A stretch of DNA of 64,000 nucleotides from positions 3,226,001-3,290,000 of the forward strand of contig NZ_CP021646.1 in NCBI RefSeq assembly GCF_002208135.1, written 5' to 3'. Below, one piece after another: positions 43,844 to 53,058 of this stretch. The notes beneath the pieces were generated by a model. That model worked only from the letters and a program-made list of their open reading frames with translations. It was not told the origin of the DNA and ran no database searches. The translations under genes and the position numbers were made by a program. Within the stretch, counting starts at the first letter, position 1. Each line of letters starts with the position of its first letter. The stretch comes from Pseudoalteromonas piscicida. GTDB taxonomy: Bacteria; Pseudomonadota; Gammaproteobacteria; Enterobacterales; Alteromonadaceae.

Positions 43844-44707
43844 ATGCGCCCACAACAATCCGCTTTGCTCTCGCTCCATAGTGCCGTTTTATTATTTGGT
43901 GGAACAGCATTATTTTCAAAATTAATTTCACTCTCAGCACTGGATATCACCGTTTACCGTACCTCCGTTGCTTTCATTGTGCTACTCCTCTTACTAAAAA
44001 TACAACGGCAGCCGCTTAAATTAACACACAAAAAAGATTATCTTACGGCTTTAGTTCTTGGAGTCATTGTGGGACTCCACTGGGTGACCTACTTTGCAGG
44101 CATGCAGTTGGCGGGAATTGCTGTTGGGATCATTGCCTTTTTCACCTACCCCGTGATCACCGTTTTTTTAGAGCCACTCTTCACTCGCAGCCGTGTACAG
44201 CTAAAAGATTTTATCAGTGCCAGCGCCGTGTTATTTGGTATCTACCTATTAGTACCCGAAGCTAACCTTGGCAACCAAGTTACACTGGGGATTATCACAG
44301 GTGTATTCTCGGGTGCACTTTTTGCACTACGCAACTTGCTTCAAAAACGTTTCTTTTCTCATTATAGTGGCCCGCACACGATGCTTTATCAAACGCTTGT
44401 TGCATGCCTCATGCTGTTGGCATTTGTGGAAGTGCCAATTCAACAAGTGACTACACAAAACCTCTGGTTAATCTTGCTTGCAGGAGCAATATTTACGGCC
44501 ATTCCTCACGCTTTATTTGCCTCTAGCCTGCGTTATTTATCTGCCACCACAGCAGGGTTAATTTCTTGTTTACAACCATTGTATGGAACGCTATTAGCTT
44601 ATATTCTGTTACACGAGACGTTAACACTTACAACATTACTAGGCGGGTTGTTGGTCGTTAGTGCAGCCTGTTTTGAAACTTGGTCTATTACAAGGAAAAA
44701 AGCATGA
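43844..44707 (+). CDS. EamA/DMT-family transporter
   Basis: A 287-residue integral membrane protein with about ten helices in two repeated EamA halves; the second begins near residue 150 (LGIITGVFSGALFALRNLL). HSAVLLFGGTALFSKL and YRTSVAFIVLLLLL are typical of drug/metabolite exporters. It is divergent from the DesK gene, with 69 bases between them. It overlaps the next gene by 4 bases (ATGA), hinting at export linked to lipid headgroup breakdown. The substrate is unknown. Confidence 0.88.
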   Translation: MRPQQSALLSLHSAVLLFGGTALFSKLISLSALDITVYRTSVAFIVLLLLLKIQRQPLKLTHKKDYLTALVLGVIVGLHWVTYFAGMQLAGIAVGIIAFFTYPVITVFLEPLFTRSRVQLKDFISASAVLFGIYLLVPEANLGNQVTLGIITGVFSGALFALRNLLQKRFFSHYSGPHTMLYQTLVACLMLLAFVEVPIQQVTTQNLWLILLAGAIFTAIPHALFASSLRYLSATTAGLISCLQPLYGTLLAYILLHETLTLTTLLGGLLVVSAACFETWSITRKKA

Positions 44708-45426
44708 TTCAAGTCTTAGCGCACCGTGGAGCCAGTGGCAGCTATCCAGAAAACACACTTGCTGCAATAGCAGCAGCTCTCCATATTGGCGTTGATGGTA
44801 TTGAGTTGGATGTGCAAAGTTGCGCGGATGATTACGCCATTATCCACGACACGTGGCTAGACAGAACCACTAACGGCGTGGGTAGAGTCAATGAGCAAAC
44901 TCAGGCCTACCTTGCCACGCTTGATGCCGGTAAAGGGCAATCGATTCCAACACTGCAGCAAGTGTTCGCCACGATAGGTAAACAGACAGATATCAATTTA
45001 GAATTAAAACACACCTTTGGCTTAGACAAATTCGTTACTTATATTGAAGAACATATCCAGCAAGGCGTGATCACCAGAGAGCAGCTACTCATCTCTTCCT
45101 TTGACCATCACCAACTATTGTGGTTGAAGCAAAAATTACCTTGGGTAAGAATTGGCGCGTTAACCGCTTCTATTCCAATACATTATGCGCAATTTGCCGA
45201 ATCACTTCATGCTTACAGTATTCATATGGATAAAAACTTTATTAATCATGAATATGTTCTGGACGCAAAATCTCGCGGACTAAAGGTATTTGCTTATACG
45301 GTCGATAAACAACAAGACATAGATATGATGCTAGATTTTGGCGTAGATGGTATTTTCACCAACTTCCCATGCCAAACCAAAATGTATTTACAGGGCATTG
45401 GTGCTTACGCCACCCCAATTGAGTAA
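44704..45426 (+). CDS. Glycerophosphodiester phosphodiesterase
   Basis: About 240 residues. The motifs are those of the GDPD family: AHRGASGSYPENTLAA (catalytic HR and metal-binding E), DGIELDVQ and IIHDTWLDRTTNGVG, then LELK, and a terminal VFAYTVDK with GVDGIFTNFP. It hydrolyses glycerophosphodiesters to glycerol 3-phosphate and an alcohol. The frame is open from 44680, but the ATG at 44704, preceded by AAGGAAAAAAGC and overlapping the transporter stop, is the better start. No signal peptide, so cytoplasmic (UgpQ-like). Confidence 0.92.
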   Translation: MIQVLAHRGASGSYPENTLAAIAAALHIGVDGIELDVQSCADDYAIIHDTWLDRTTNGVGRVNEQTQAYLATLDAGKGQSIPTLQQVFATIGKQTDINLELKHTFGLDKFVTYIEEHIQQGVITREQLLISSFDHHQLLWLKQKLPWVRIGALTASIPIHYAQFAESLHAYSIHMDKNFINHEYVLDAKSRGLKVFAYTVDKQQDIDMMLDFGVDGIFTNFPCQTKMYLQGIGAYATPIE

Positions 45427-45507
45427 CTGCTTGATCGCTTTAGCATTGTTATTCCATTTAGCTCATCTATACTGAGACAAATAAAGTGGCACAATGATGA
45501 GCCCAAT

Positions 45508-46734
45508 ATGAGTTTATATATGCGCATTTATAATTTTTTAGAAGAGACGTTTTTCTTTACCCTAACACGCAAAATTGTTGGCAATTTAGGTTTTTTACTT
45601 CTCTTTCAAGCAATTAGTTTATTTTGGTTGTATTCGGAGCTATCCCAATCTGGCGCGAATATGGGGCTATTTTGGCTGATCACCATTGTGATTGTTGCTG
45701 CGTTTGCGTTTACCGTCTTCTATATGCGCTTTTTAATCGTGCGACCTGTACAAGCGATGAAAGAGTCATTGGAGCGTGTTAACCGCCAAGACGGTAACTT
45801 AGATGCAAAGCTGCCACAATTCACTTATGACGAATTTAGAGACTTAAGTGAGCAGTACAACACCTTTACCACCCACCTTAGTGTCCTTTTGGAAAAAACA
45901 TATGAAAGTGCTGCTGCGGCGACACAAAGCAACTGCGATATCACCAGTTCCATGCAAAGTACCGCAAAGTATGGACAGCAGCAGCTGAGTCAAGGCGACA
46001 CAATTATTGCCGCTTCCGATCAGGTCAGCCACAGTTTACAAAGTATTGTGCACAATACCGATCAGGTTTATCAGGCCAATACCGAAAGCTTGCATTTTGT
46101 TCGCGGTTCATCACAGTCGCTAACTAAGCTTGTCGCTGAAGTAAAACAAATCACCACGCTACTAGGTAACTTTTCATCGACGGTTTCCGGTCTGAAAGAA
46201 AATAGTGAGAATATCCGCAACATTCTAAAAATGGTTGAAGAGTTTTCCGACCAAACCAACTTGCTTGCGCTCAATGCGGCAATTGAAGCGGCTCGAGCAG
46301 GTGAAGCTGGGCGTGGCTTTGCAGTGGTTGCCGATGAAGTTCGTGCGCTGTCGGTCAAAGTCAATGCGGCCACCCGCCAGATCAGCGATTTTATCAATCA
46401 AATGAACATGCTGGTTGGTGAAACCAATCAAGAATCAGAACAATTGATTTCTCACTCAAGCTCAGCAGAGAAAGCCATCAGCGATACCTCTCAAGGCTTT
46501 ATTTCCATGAGTGATGACTTTGAGCGCAATCAAGCGCAACTAGAGGAAATCGTTAGTGCGGTGCACCAACTTGAAGAAACACAAAAACATACCCACCAAG
46601 CGGTGCAACAAATTGTCGAATTAGGTCAACAGTCTAAATCACAAATTGATGGCGCGCTAGCTGAATGCCAAAGTGCGCAAAAGCTCACGGAAACCACTCA
46701 AAAAGAACTTACTCGCTTTGTTTCGCGGCGCTAA
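45508..46734 (+). CDS. Methyl-accepting chemotaxis protein without a large periplasmic domain
   Basis: A 408-residue receptor: two closely spaced membrane helices (about 24-43 and 51-73), a HAMP domain ([19 protein letters not shown]), then a long coiled-coil signalling domain with the conserved hairpin tip ([34 protein letters not shown]). With almost nothing between the helices, sensing is probably from the membrane or cytoplasm. It ends tail-to-tail with epmA, overlapping its 3' end by 4 bases. Confidence 0.93.
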   Translation: MSLYMRIYNFLEETFFFTLTRKIVGNLGFLLLFQAISLFWLYSELSQSGANMGLFWLITIVIVAAFAFTVFYMRFLIVRPVQAMKESLERVNRQDGNLDAKLPQFTYDEFRDLSEQYNTFTTHLSVLLEKTYESAAAATQSNCDITSSMQSTAKYGQQQLSQGDTIIAASDQVSHSLQSIVHNTDQVYQANTESLHFVRGSSQSLTKLVAEVKQITTLLGNFSSTVSGLKENSENIRNILKMVEEFSDQTNLLALNAAIEAARAGEAGRGFAVVADEVRALSVKVNAATRQISDFINQMNMLVGETNQESEQLISHSSSAEKAISDTSQGFISMSDDFERNQAQLEEIVSAVHQLEETQKHTHQAVQQIVELGQQSKSQIDGALAECQSAQKLTETTQKELTRFVSRR

Positions 46735-47705
46735 GCCCGCGAAACATCAAATGCGAGTACGTCGCTGATACTCGCTTTATTCAGCGCAAGCATGATCAGT
46801 CTATCTATTCCAAGTGCAACGCCAGCACAATCAGGGATCCCCGCGTCGAGTGCAGCCAATAACCGCTCATCCGCAGGCACTGGATGTAATCCCATCTCGG
46901 CTCTGAGTTGGTTATCTTGCTCAAAGCGCGCTCTTTGCTCTACCGCATCCGTCAATTCGTTAAATCCATTGGCCAGCTCCATGTTGCGATAATAGAGCTC
47001 AAAGCGCCCAGCAACGCGATTATCTTTCGGATTAAGTTTTGCCAGCGCTGCTTGCGATGCGGGAAAGTGATAAACAAAACAAGGTTTCAGTTGACCTATT
47101 TTAGGCTCAATTTCCATGCAAAATAGCAATTGCAGTAAAGTATCTGGATTATTCTCGATGGCTGCAATATCACCGTAACCGTATTTATTAGCGTGCGATT
47201 TTAATTCCGCTAGCGACACGCTCAAGGGGTCAAATCCAAGATGGGTCTCAAAGGCTTGCTGGTAAGTCATCGAGTCACTAGCCGGACAGTCCAATAACAT
47301 CTGCATCAGCTCGTCGATTTCAGCCATTAAGTCAAATTCGTCAAAGCCCGGACGATACCACTCTAGCATCGTAAACTCTGGATTGTGATGACGCCCTGAC
47401 TCTTCGTTACGAAACGCCTTACATAATTGGAAAATCGCACCACTGCCCGCGGCAAGTAGTCTTTTCATCGCATACTCTGGCGACGTTTGTAAAAATAAAG
47501 GCAAGCCTTGGCTGTGATTTGGGCCAACAAAACGAGTCTGGAAAGTATCTAAGTGAGGATCGGTTACTGAGGCCTGTGAAAGACTCGGCGTTTCGACTTC
47601 CATCACTTCACGCTCAGCAAAAAAGTGCCGTATCTTCGCTAAAATTGCAGCTCTATGCCTAAGTGTGTCTATCGTTGCACTCGGCTGCCAATTATTCACC
47701 GTCAT
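46731..47705 (-). CDS. epmA: Elongation factor P--(R)-beta-lysine ligase
   Basis: A 324-residue class II lysyl-tRNA synthetase paralogue lacking the anticodon-binding domain: [62 protein letters not shown] and [12 protein letters not shown]. EpmA attaches (R)-beta-lysine to Lys34 of EF-P. It lies downstream of efp on the same strand, and the mutase epmB is divergent from efp, so the whole modification pathway sits together. Confidence 0.96.
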   Translation of the reverse strand: MTVNNWQPSATIDTLRHRAAILAKIRHFFAEREVMEVETPSLSQASVTDPHLDTFQTRFVGPNHSQGLPLFLQTSPEYAMKRLLAAGSGAIFQLCKAFRNEESGRHHNPEFTMLEWYRPGFDEFDLMAEIDELMQMLLDCPASDSMTYQQAFETHLGFDPLSVSLAELKSHANKYGYGDIAAIENNPDTLLQLLFCMEIEPKIGQLKPCFVYHFPASQAALAKLNPKDNRVAGRFELYYRNMELANGFNELTDAVEQRARFEQDNQLRAEMGLHPVPADERLLAALDAGIPDCAGVALGIDRLIMLALNKASISDVLAFDVSRA

Positions 47706-47719
47706 TTTTTACTCCAAAA

Positions 47720-47744
47720 AAATCCCAGCAACATGCTGGGATTT
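47720..47744 (-). terminator. Rho-independent terminator of efp
   Basis: Exact 11-bp stem AAATCCCAGCA (47720-47730) with TGCTGGGATTT (47734-47744), 3-base loop. Read on the minus strand it is followed by a run of T (47714-47720 complement), between efp and epmA, so the two genes are not simply one transcript. Confidence 0.9.
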
Positions 47745-47772
47745 ATAAAACGTCGTAAATTGCTTTACGCTA

Positions 47773-48339
47773 TTATTTTACGCGGCTTACGTATTCGCCA
47801 CTACGCGTATCAACTTTGATCACTTCACCAATTTGCACGAACAAAGGAACACGAACAACTGCACCTGTGCTTAGTGTTGCTGGCTTACCACCAGTACCGG
47901 CTGTGTCGCCCTTTAGGCCAGGATCTGTTTCAGTGATCTCAAGTTCAACGAAGTTGGGCGGCGTTACTGCGATTGGGTTACCATTCCACAGTGTGATAGT
48001 GCAAACGTCATTTTCAACCAACCATTTTACGCTATCGCCAACTGCTTTTTCATCAGCTGCGATCTGCTCAAATGTTTCGTTGTTCATGAAATGCCAGAAC
48101 TCACCATCAGTGTATAGATACGCCAGATCAGTATCCATTACATCTGCGCCTTCCACTGAGTCGCCAGACTTAAATGTTTTCTCTAGTACTTTACCTGAGA
48201 TAAGCTTACGGATTTTAACGCGGTTAAACGCTTGTCCTTTACCAGGCTTGACCATTTCATTTTCTAAGATAGAACAAGGCTCGCCGTCCATCATAATTTT
48301 TAGGCCGCCCTTGAACTCGTTGGTGCTATAATTCGCCAT
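47773..48339 (-). CDS. efp: Elongation factor P
   Basis: A 188-residue EF-P with the modification loop KPGKGQAF carrying Lys34, the target of EpmA/EpmB. The three-domain length and the ends ([32 protein letters not shown]) are standard. EF-P relieves ribosome stalling at polyproline stretches. Its promoter region (48340-48381) is shared divergently with epmB. Confidence 0.97.
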   Translation of the reverse strand: MANYSTNEFKGGLKIMMDGEPCSILENEMVKPGKGQAFNRVKIRKLISGKVLEKTFKSGDSVEGADVMDTDLAYLYTDGEFWHFMNNETFEQIAADEKAVGDSVKWLVENDVCTITLWNGNPIAVTPPNFVELEITETDPGLKGDTAGTGGKPATLSTGAVVRVPLFVQIGEVIKVDTRSGEYVSRVK

Positions 48340-48381
48340 CGTATCCTCTAATCTACGTATATTCGAGTAATTAACCTGCTA

Positions 48382-49398
48382 ATGATACAAATAAATGAAG
48401 TAAATTTGCAGACTAACTGGCAAAAAGAATTAGCAAATGTTGTCACTGACCCACAAGAGCTACTCAACATCTTGGGGTTGCATGATCAATTTGATGCACG
48501 AGACTTTGCAGCTAAGCGCTTGTTTCCTATGCGAGTACCTCGCCCATTTATCGCTAAAATGCGCCACGGAGACCGTTATGATCCCTTGCTACTACAAGTG
48601 TTACCTGTACATCAGGAATATTTAACTGAAGCGGGATTTAGTAAAGATCCACTCGAAGAACAAGATGCACCTGTACCTGGTTTGTTACATAAGTACCGCT
48701 CTAGGGTATTACTCATGCTCAAAACAGGTTGTGCGGTCAACTGCCGCTACTGTTTTCGACGCCACTTCCCCTATCAGGATAATCAAGTCAACAAACGAAC
48801 CTTAGAGCCGGTATTTGATTATTTGCGTGCCCATCATGAAATCAATGAGGTGATCTTAAGTGGCGGTGATCCGCTGATGGCCAAAGATGACATGATAGCT
48901 TGGGTGTTAGAACAATTAGAGGCCATACCACAAATTAAACGTTTGCGTATCCACAGTCGCTTACCGGTAGTGATCCCAGCGAGAATTACCGAAGAATTGT
49001 GCCAACGTTTAGCAAACAGCCATTTAAAGGTGATTTTGGTGAATCACATTAATCATGCAAATGAAATCGATGATACCTTTAAAGCGGCAATGCAAAAGCT
49101 TAAACAAGCCAATGTGACCTTACTAAACCAAGCAGTGCTACTTAAAGGAATTAATAACGATGTTGCGGTCCAAGCTCAACTGAGTGAAGCCCTATTCGAT
49201 GCAGATATACTGCCTTATTATTTGCATTTACTCGATAAGGTAGAAGGCGCTAGTCATTTTGATGTAGAAGAGCGTGAAGCCAAGGCGATAATGGCTGAGC
49301 TTTTAGAAGTGCTGCCGGGGTTTTTGGTGCCTAAATTAGTACGAGAAATTGGTGGGCAGCCAAGTAAAACGCCGATTGACCTAAATTTACTCCCTTAA
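48382..49398 (+). CDS. epmB: EF-P beta-lysylation protein EpmB (lysine 2,3-aminomutase-like)
   Basis: A 338-residue radical SAM protein with the cluster motif CAVNCRYC (Cys117, 121, 124) followed by FRRHFPY, plus EVILSGGDPLMAKD and VNHINHANEIDDTF, diagnostic of the YjeK/EpmB group. It converts L-alpha-lysine to (R)-beta-lysine for EpmA. It is divergent from efp, 42 bases apart. Shorter than clostridial lysine aminomutase, as expected for EpmB. Confidence 0.96.
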   Translation: MIQINEVNLQTNWQKELANVVTDPQELLNILGLHDQFDARDFAAKRLFPMRVPRPFIAKMRHGDRYDPLLLQVLPVHQEYLTEAGFSKDPLEEQDAPVPGLLHKYRSRVLLMLKTGCAVNCRYCFRRHFPYQDNQVNKRTLEPVFDYLRAHHEINEVILSGGDPLMAKDDMIAWVLEQLEAIPQIKRLRIHSRLPVVIPARITEELCQRLANSHLKVILVNHINHANEIDDTFKAAMQKLKQANVTLLNQAVLLKGINNDVAVQAQLSEALFDADILPYYLHLLDKVEGASHFDVEEREAKAIMAELLEVLPGFLVPKLVREIGGQPSKTPIDLNLLP

Positions 49399-49408
49399 AC
49401 GCGCAAAA

Positions 49409-49437
49409 AATCGGTGCTAATGACCCTAGCACCGATT
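49409..49437. terminator. Bidirectional terminator between epmB and the YjfB-like gene
   Basis: Exact 11-bp stem AATCGGTGCTA (49409-49419) with TAGCACCGATT (49427-49437). On the minus strand it is followed by six T, serving the 49492-49701 gene; on the plus strand it follows epmB with a weaker T tail. Confidence 0.8.
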
Positions 49438-49491
49438 GCTTTGCACATATCTATCGGACATGCCGAAGACAACGTGCCATCAGACATAAGC

Positions 49492-49701
49492 TTACGCGTA
49501 TGTATTGATGTTGTTGCCCAGCGTTGCTGTCACTGATTTAGCTGGCGTTTGTGCTGCTGCACTGCTGCCCGCAGATTCAATTAAAGCAAGTGCGGCTTGT
49601 CCATCTGCTTTCTGCTGCTTTTTTGCCAAAACGGCGCTGTATACTTCACCGCTTTGACCCGCTCCAGACATAGCAGGTAGGTTACTTCCGGAAATATTCA
49701 T
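49492..49701 (-). CDS. YjfB-like putative motility protein
   Basis: A 69-residue alanine-rich protein with the layout of the YjfB motility family: a short polar N-terminus, a helix VYSAVLAKKQQKADGQAALAL, and the terminal GNNINTYA. Relatives are often found in flagellated bacteria; the biochemical role is unknown. It has its own strong terminator and stands alone. Confidence 0.65.
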   Translation of the reverse strand: MNISGSNLPAMSGAGQSGEVYSAVLAKKQQKADGQAALALIESAGSSAAAQTPAKSVTATLGNNINTYA

Positions 49702-49886
49702 AAGTGATTACCTGACTTTTTGATGGATCAGATTGGTTATCGGCGTATAAATTTAAACCTTTAGGATAAATTACGAGATAAATTTCCAATTCCTTTGTAC
49801 TACCTATAAAAGGGTAGATTTACACCTGACATTTGTAAATGAAACCCTTAAAATAGGGCCTTTTAGTAGGGCGATTAGGACTGACC

Positions 49887-50180
49887 ATGCAAGCCGTTAT
49901 CGAAAAACTCAATGAAAATCTCAAGCTCATATACCGCCAAGCACTGGATGCGGATAAAAAACTCGATGAATTGCAGCAGCAAGGTCATGGTAAGTTTAAA
50001 GCGCTATTTACAGAAGAAGCGGGGTTTACGTTTGAAGCAAAACGCTTTAAACCTTATGTTTTAGATGTTGCAGCCGACGTTGAAGGTCTATCGACGACTG
50101 AAGAAATTGACGAGCAAAAACTTGCACTTGTTGTGAAAAAGCTACAAAGCCTATTACAACTACTCGCAACTTTTAAATAA
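49887..50180 (+). CDS. Small conserved-looking helical protein of unknown function
   Basis: A 97-residue charged protein, no signal or membrane segment, with long amphipathic helices (VIEKLNENLKLIYRQALDAD; EQKLALVVKKLQSLLQLLA). The codon pattern and length of the open frame are gene-like. No family is recognised. It precedes the Gph-like phosphatase by 56 bases on the same strand. Confidence 0.65.
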   Translation: MQAVIEKLNENLKLIYRQALDADKKLDELQQQGHGKFKALFTEEAGFTFEAKRFKPYVLDVAADVEGLSTTEEIDEQKLALVVKKLQSLLQLLATFK

Positions 50181-50236
50181 TTTATCAATTCTGGTTCTGT
50201 TGTTTGGGGCCTCTATAATGTACAAGGAATGAAATC

Positions 50237-50896
50237 ATGTTTACATACCCAACTTGGGTTGGCTTTGATTTAGACGGTACTTTAGTCAGTACCGCTGAAG
50301 ATATCGCCTACGCTTTAAACACAACATTAAACCATTACTATTTGCCGGATATTGAACTTGCCCTTGTTAAAACTTGGATTGGCAATGGTACAACGAAGCT
50401 GACTGAACGTGCGTTAGACTTCCATAACAATACCAATATTGACAGAGCCGAAGCGACTCGTTTACTTGAAACCATTTACGATGACTGTGTCACACGCTCA
50501 TCCAGTTTATTCTCTAATGCAAAAACTACACTGCAGAGTTTACATCAGCAAAGAATTAAACTCGCTTTAGTCACCAACAAGAATACTTCACATACTCATA
50601 AGTTATTAGAGCACTTAGAAATTAAAACGATGTTTGACACAATTGTGTGTGCTGACACTTTGAAAAAGAAAAAGCCAGATCCACTGCCTTTATACACCTC
50701 TGTAAATAATATGAATTGCGAAGTACAAGATGGGTTTTATGTTGGTGACTCCATCAACGATGTGGCAACTGCACGAAATGCAGGTTGTAAAGTTGTTACC
50801 GTTGACTATGGCTATAATCATGGCAATCCAATTTCACAAAGTGAGCCTGACGCTATTATTAGTGATTTATCGGAAGTATTAGCACTATTCAATTAG
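50237..50896 (+). CDS. HAD hydrolase, phosphoglycolate phosphatase-like
   Basis: A 219-residue HAD enzyme: motif I GFDLDGTLVST (Asp11, Asp13), motif II LALVTNKNT, the lysine in KKKPDPLPLY, and motif IV FYVGDSINDVATARNAG. The helical cap with WIGNGTTKLTERAL is typical of Gph, which clears 2-phosphoglycolate. The TAG stop (50894-50896) is the first three bases of a miniature element; without the element the flanks would give TAA at the same codon, so the protein length is unchanged. Substrate by family only. Confidence 0.82.
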   Translation: MFTYPTWVGFDLDGTLVSTAEDIAYALNTTLNHYYLPDIELALVKTWIGNGTTKLTERALDFHNNTNIDRAEATRLLETIYDDCVTRSSSLFSNAKTTLQSLHQQRIKLALVTNKNTSHTHKLLEHLEIKTMFDTIVCADTLKKKKPDPLPLYTSVNNMNCEVQDGFYVGDSINDVATARNAGCKVVTVDYGYNHGNPISQSEPDAIISDLSEVLALFN

Positions 50897-51210
50897 GGCC
50901 TGTTGACCTTTGCTGTTTGATTTTTGTTCTCCTGAGTGTGTTTTGGTCGCGACGCTCGACTTGCCGCCTAGTAATCTAGGCAAAAGTTGAGCAACAATGA
51001 ACAAAGCGCACTCAGGTGAACCCAAAGGGCTGCGCTTGATTGGCATTTCTACTGTGTTGCCCCACAAGGATGTGGGGTAAGGTGACTTTGCAGGAGCACA
51101 AAGTCTTTATCGCCTGACTCACATAGAACAACTATGCTACGCAGGCTCTGCCTTGTATAAATACCAATCAAACTGCTGCAAAAACAAACTTGAAAGATAA
51201 ACAGGCCCTA
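50894..51210. mobile_element. Miniature inverted-repeat element of about 317 bp
   Basis: Terminal inverted repeats TAGGGCCTGTTGACCTTT (50894-50911) and, in reverse complement, TAGGGCCTGTTTATCTTT (51193-51210), 16 of 18 matching. The interior has no intact gene; a 60-codon minus frame at its left is not gene-like. The ends start and finish with TA, compatible with TA target duplication as in IS630/Tc1-type elements. It lies exactly at the stop codon of the upstream phosphatase. Confidence 0.75.
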
Positions 51211-51227
51211 ATAATCTTAGATAAAAA

Positions 51228-51247
51228 AGCTCACATCCTTGTGAGCT
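51228..51247 (-). terminator. Rho-independent terminator of the isonitrile operon
   Basis: Exact 7-bp stem AGCTCAC (51228-51234) with GTGAGCT (51241-51247); on the minus strand it is followed by TTTTTT (51223-51228). It lies 21 bases beyond the last gene of the operon. Confidence 0.85.
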
Positions 51248-51267
51248 ATGAGAAAGTAAATACATTA

Positions 51268-52062
51268 CTATAAAATATGAACCCGTTTTAGATGACGATT
51301 TAAGCCGCTTCCTTCAAAGCGACTGCGTCCATGTAATAAAGCCAGATTATCCACAAACACAAACTCGCCTTTCCTCCAACTATGTTTATAAAAGTAGTTC
51401 GACGAGTAAAGTAACGAGTTCATTTCTTTCAAAAAGACATCACTTTGATAAGTATCAAAACCTATCACCTGTGTCTCAACTGGATTCACTGCCATATTAT
51501 CTTCATTGAAAGGTTCAATATAACGCATGCGAAGCTTGCCTGTCTTAGGGTGACGGCTTATTAAAGGAACTTCAATCACCCCTCCATAGTGGGCTTTCTT
51601 TTCCGTTTCATAACGGATCCGAATTTGCTTCCATTGCTCAATGGTATCGTTCGGTAGACTTTCTAGTAACCGTGTTGTATTCAAAAATGTAGTCTCTCCA
51701 CCACCGGAGTTGGAACTACTCTGCAAGCATTGAAAGAAGTTAAACCTTGGCTCTTCTGAGGCGAATGCTCCATCCCAGTGCAACTCTACCTTACCCTCAC
51801 TGAAAATATGATTTTGCGGTTGTTCTTGTATTTTTAAATCAAGTACATAACCGAAGTCCCACTGTAAAAGCGGACCGATCTCTTTAGCTACTAGCTCCAT
51901 ATCAGTATCATTGAGGGGCTCAAATCCTTTGAGCACAACCAGTCCTTGAGAAAATATTTCATCGATCAATGAAGCGATATTAAGACGCTCAACTCTTTGA
52001 CAAGCCATAGAAGTTGCATCAATGACAACTCCAACGCTATCCAAGGCTTTAATTGTATCCAT
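51268..52062 (-). CDS. pvcB: Fe(II)/2-oxoglutarate-dependent oxygenase, PvcB/TauD-like
   Basis: A 264-residue TauD-family dioxygenase. Metal ligands are His95 and Asp97 in LHWDGAF and the distal His244 in LLHGRSRF; Arg260 near the C-terminus is positioned for 2-oxoglutarate. Placed directly after an isonitrile synthase it matches PvcB/IsnB, which oxidises the isonitrile amino acid to a vinyl isonitrile with loss of CO2. The ATG at 52062 overlaps the pvcA stop by one base (TGATG); a GTG at 52065 is an alternative. The last gene of the operon, before a clear terminator. The symbol is by family and position. Confidence 0.85.
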   Translation of the reverse strand: MDTIKALDSVGVVIDATSMACQRVERLNIASLIDEIFSQGLVVLKGFEPLNDTDMELVAKEIGPLLQWDFGYVLDLKIQEQPQNHIFSEGKVELHWDGAFASEEPRFNFFQCLQSSSNSGGGETTFLNTTRLLESLPNDTIEQWKQIRIRYETEKKAHYGGVIEVPLISRHPKTGKLRMRYIEPFNEDNMAVNPVETQVIGFDTYQSDVFLKEMNSLLYSSNYFYKHSWRKGEFVFVDNLALLHGRSRFEGSGLNRHLKRVHIL

Positions 52063-53042
52063 CACTCCGCTCCTCGATGAATACGCTCAAAATGGCTTGC
52101 ACGCCCTTCGTTGAACACCAATACACAACCTAACTTCTCAGCTTGTTCACGCGGCATGAGTTGATAACTTGTATTATCTTTCACCAATACTGAATGCCAT
52201 GGCGTTGTCCAGACATCAGTTTGTGAAACTAAAGAAATACCAATTTTTTCAGACACCAAGTATTGAGGGTGAATTGATAGACGTAACGCTTCAGGTAAGT
52301 GATCTTTCAACAATCGACTCCATGCATTACTCCTTTGGATCACTCGGTAGGCAGCTGTTTTAGCAACTTTTTGCAACGCTGTGCGGCTATAATCCGAAAA
52401 CTTGTCAATGCCAGAGAAATCTTCCAACATAAAGCGTGTTATGCCTTTATACATCGTGGACGCTTCTTTTTCATTTTTCACGCGTTGACGTAAGTCTGAC
52501 AAGCTCTCTCCGTAGCGGATCATCAGCTCTTCACGAAGTACAGTAAAGTCATCAACTTTGTCAAATACATCTTCTAAGTTAAAGAATTCAAAATAGTTAG
52601 GGTAATGACGAGCCGCGTATTGGCGTAGTGTATTTACGTACTGGCTGACATGTGAATCCGTGACATGAATGATATCGGCAAAAACACGACCATCAGAACA
52701 AATAGTGACTTTTGCACCGGGTTCATAAATAGATTCAATCTGTTTACAGAGATTGACTAAGCGTTCAAATGCATAGAACTCTCCTTTATCAGGCAAGAAA
52801 CCCAGTGTTTTCGTTCTATTTGGTGACTTTGCAGGGAAAGCTGGCAATACCATATTAATAGGTTCGTTATTTGCGATGAATTGCTCAACCCTCTCTACAT
52901 GCCCCGCGATCTGCTCAGTGAATGGTGCGTTATCTTCTATAGGTAACAAACGGCGTTGCTCAAAAATTAGTGAAATAATATCTTCTGCTAACGACTGTAT
53001 TTGACAATCCTGGATGCGGTGTTTGGTAGCTAAATTTTCCAT
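52062..53042 (-). CDS. pvcA: Isonitrile (isocyanide) synthase, PvcA/IsnA family
   Basis: A 326-residue member of the DIT1/PvcA family: VLPAFPAKSPNRTKTLG (residues 65-81), EFYAFERLVNLCKQIESIY, and the signature VTICSDGRVFAD (112-123). These enzymes build an isonitrile on the amino group of an aromatic amino acid, using ribulose 5-phosphate as the carbon donor. The neighbouring oxygenase and flavin enzyme make a complete small pathway. It starts 16 bases after the flavoenzyme gene. Tyr or Trp as substrate cannot be decided from sequence. Confidence 0.93.
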   Translation of the reverse strand: MENLATKHRIQDCQIQSLAEDIISLIFEQRRLLPIEDNAPFTEQIAGHVERVEQFIANNEPINMVLPAFPAKSPNRTKTLGFLPDKGEFYAFERLVNLCKQIESIYEPGAKVTICSDGRVFADIIHVTDSHVSQYVNTLRQYAARHYPNYFEFFNLEDVFDKVDDFTVLREELMIRYGESLSDLRQRVKNEKEASTMYKGITRFMLEDFSGIDKFSDYSRTALQKVAKTAAYRVIQRSNAWSRLLKDHLPEALRLSIHPQYLVSEKIGISLVSQTDVWTTPWHSVLVKDNTSYQLMPREQAEKLGCVLVFNEGRASHFERIHRGAE

Positions 53043-53058
53043 TTTCTTTGCCTAATTA

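Noticed and set aside
50885..51067. 60-codon minus ORF inside the miniature element
   Set aside because: It has no transposase motif or ribosome-binding site and covers only part of the element.
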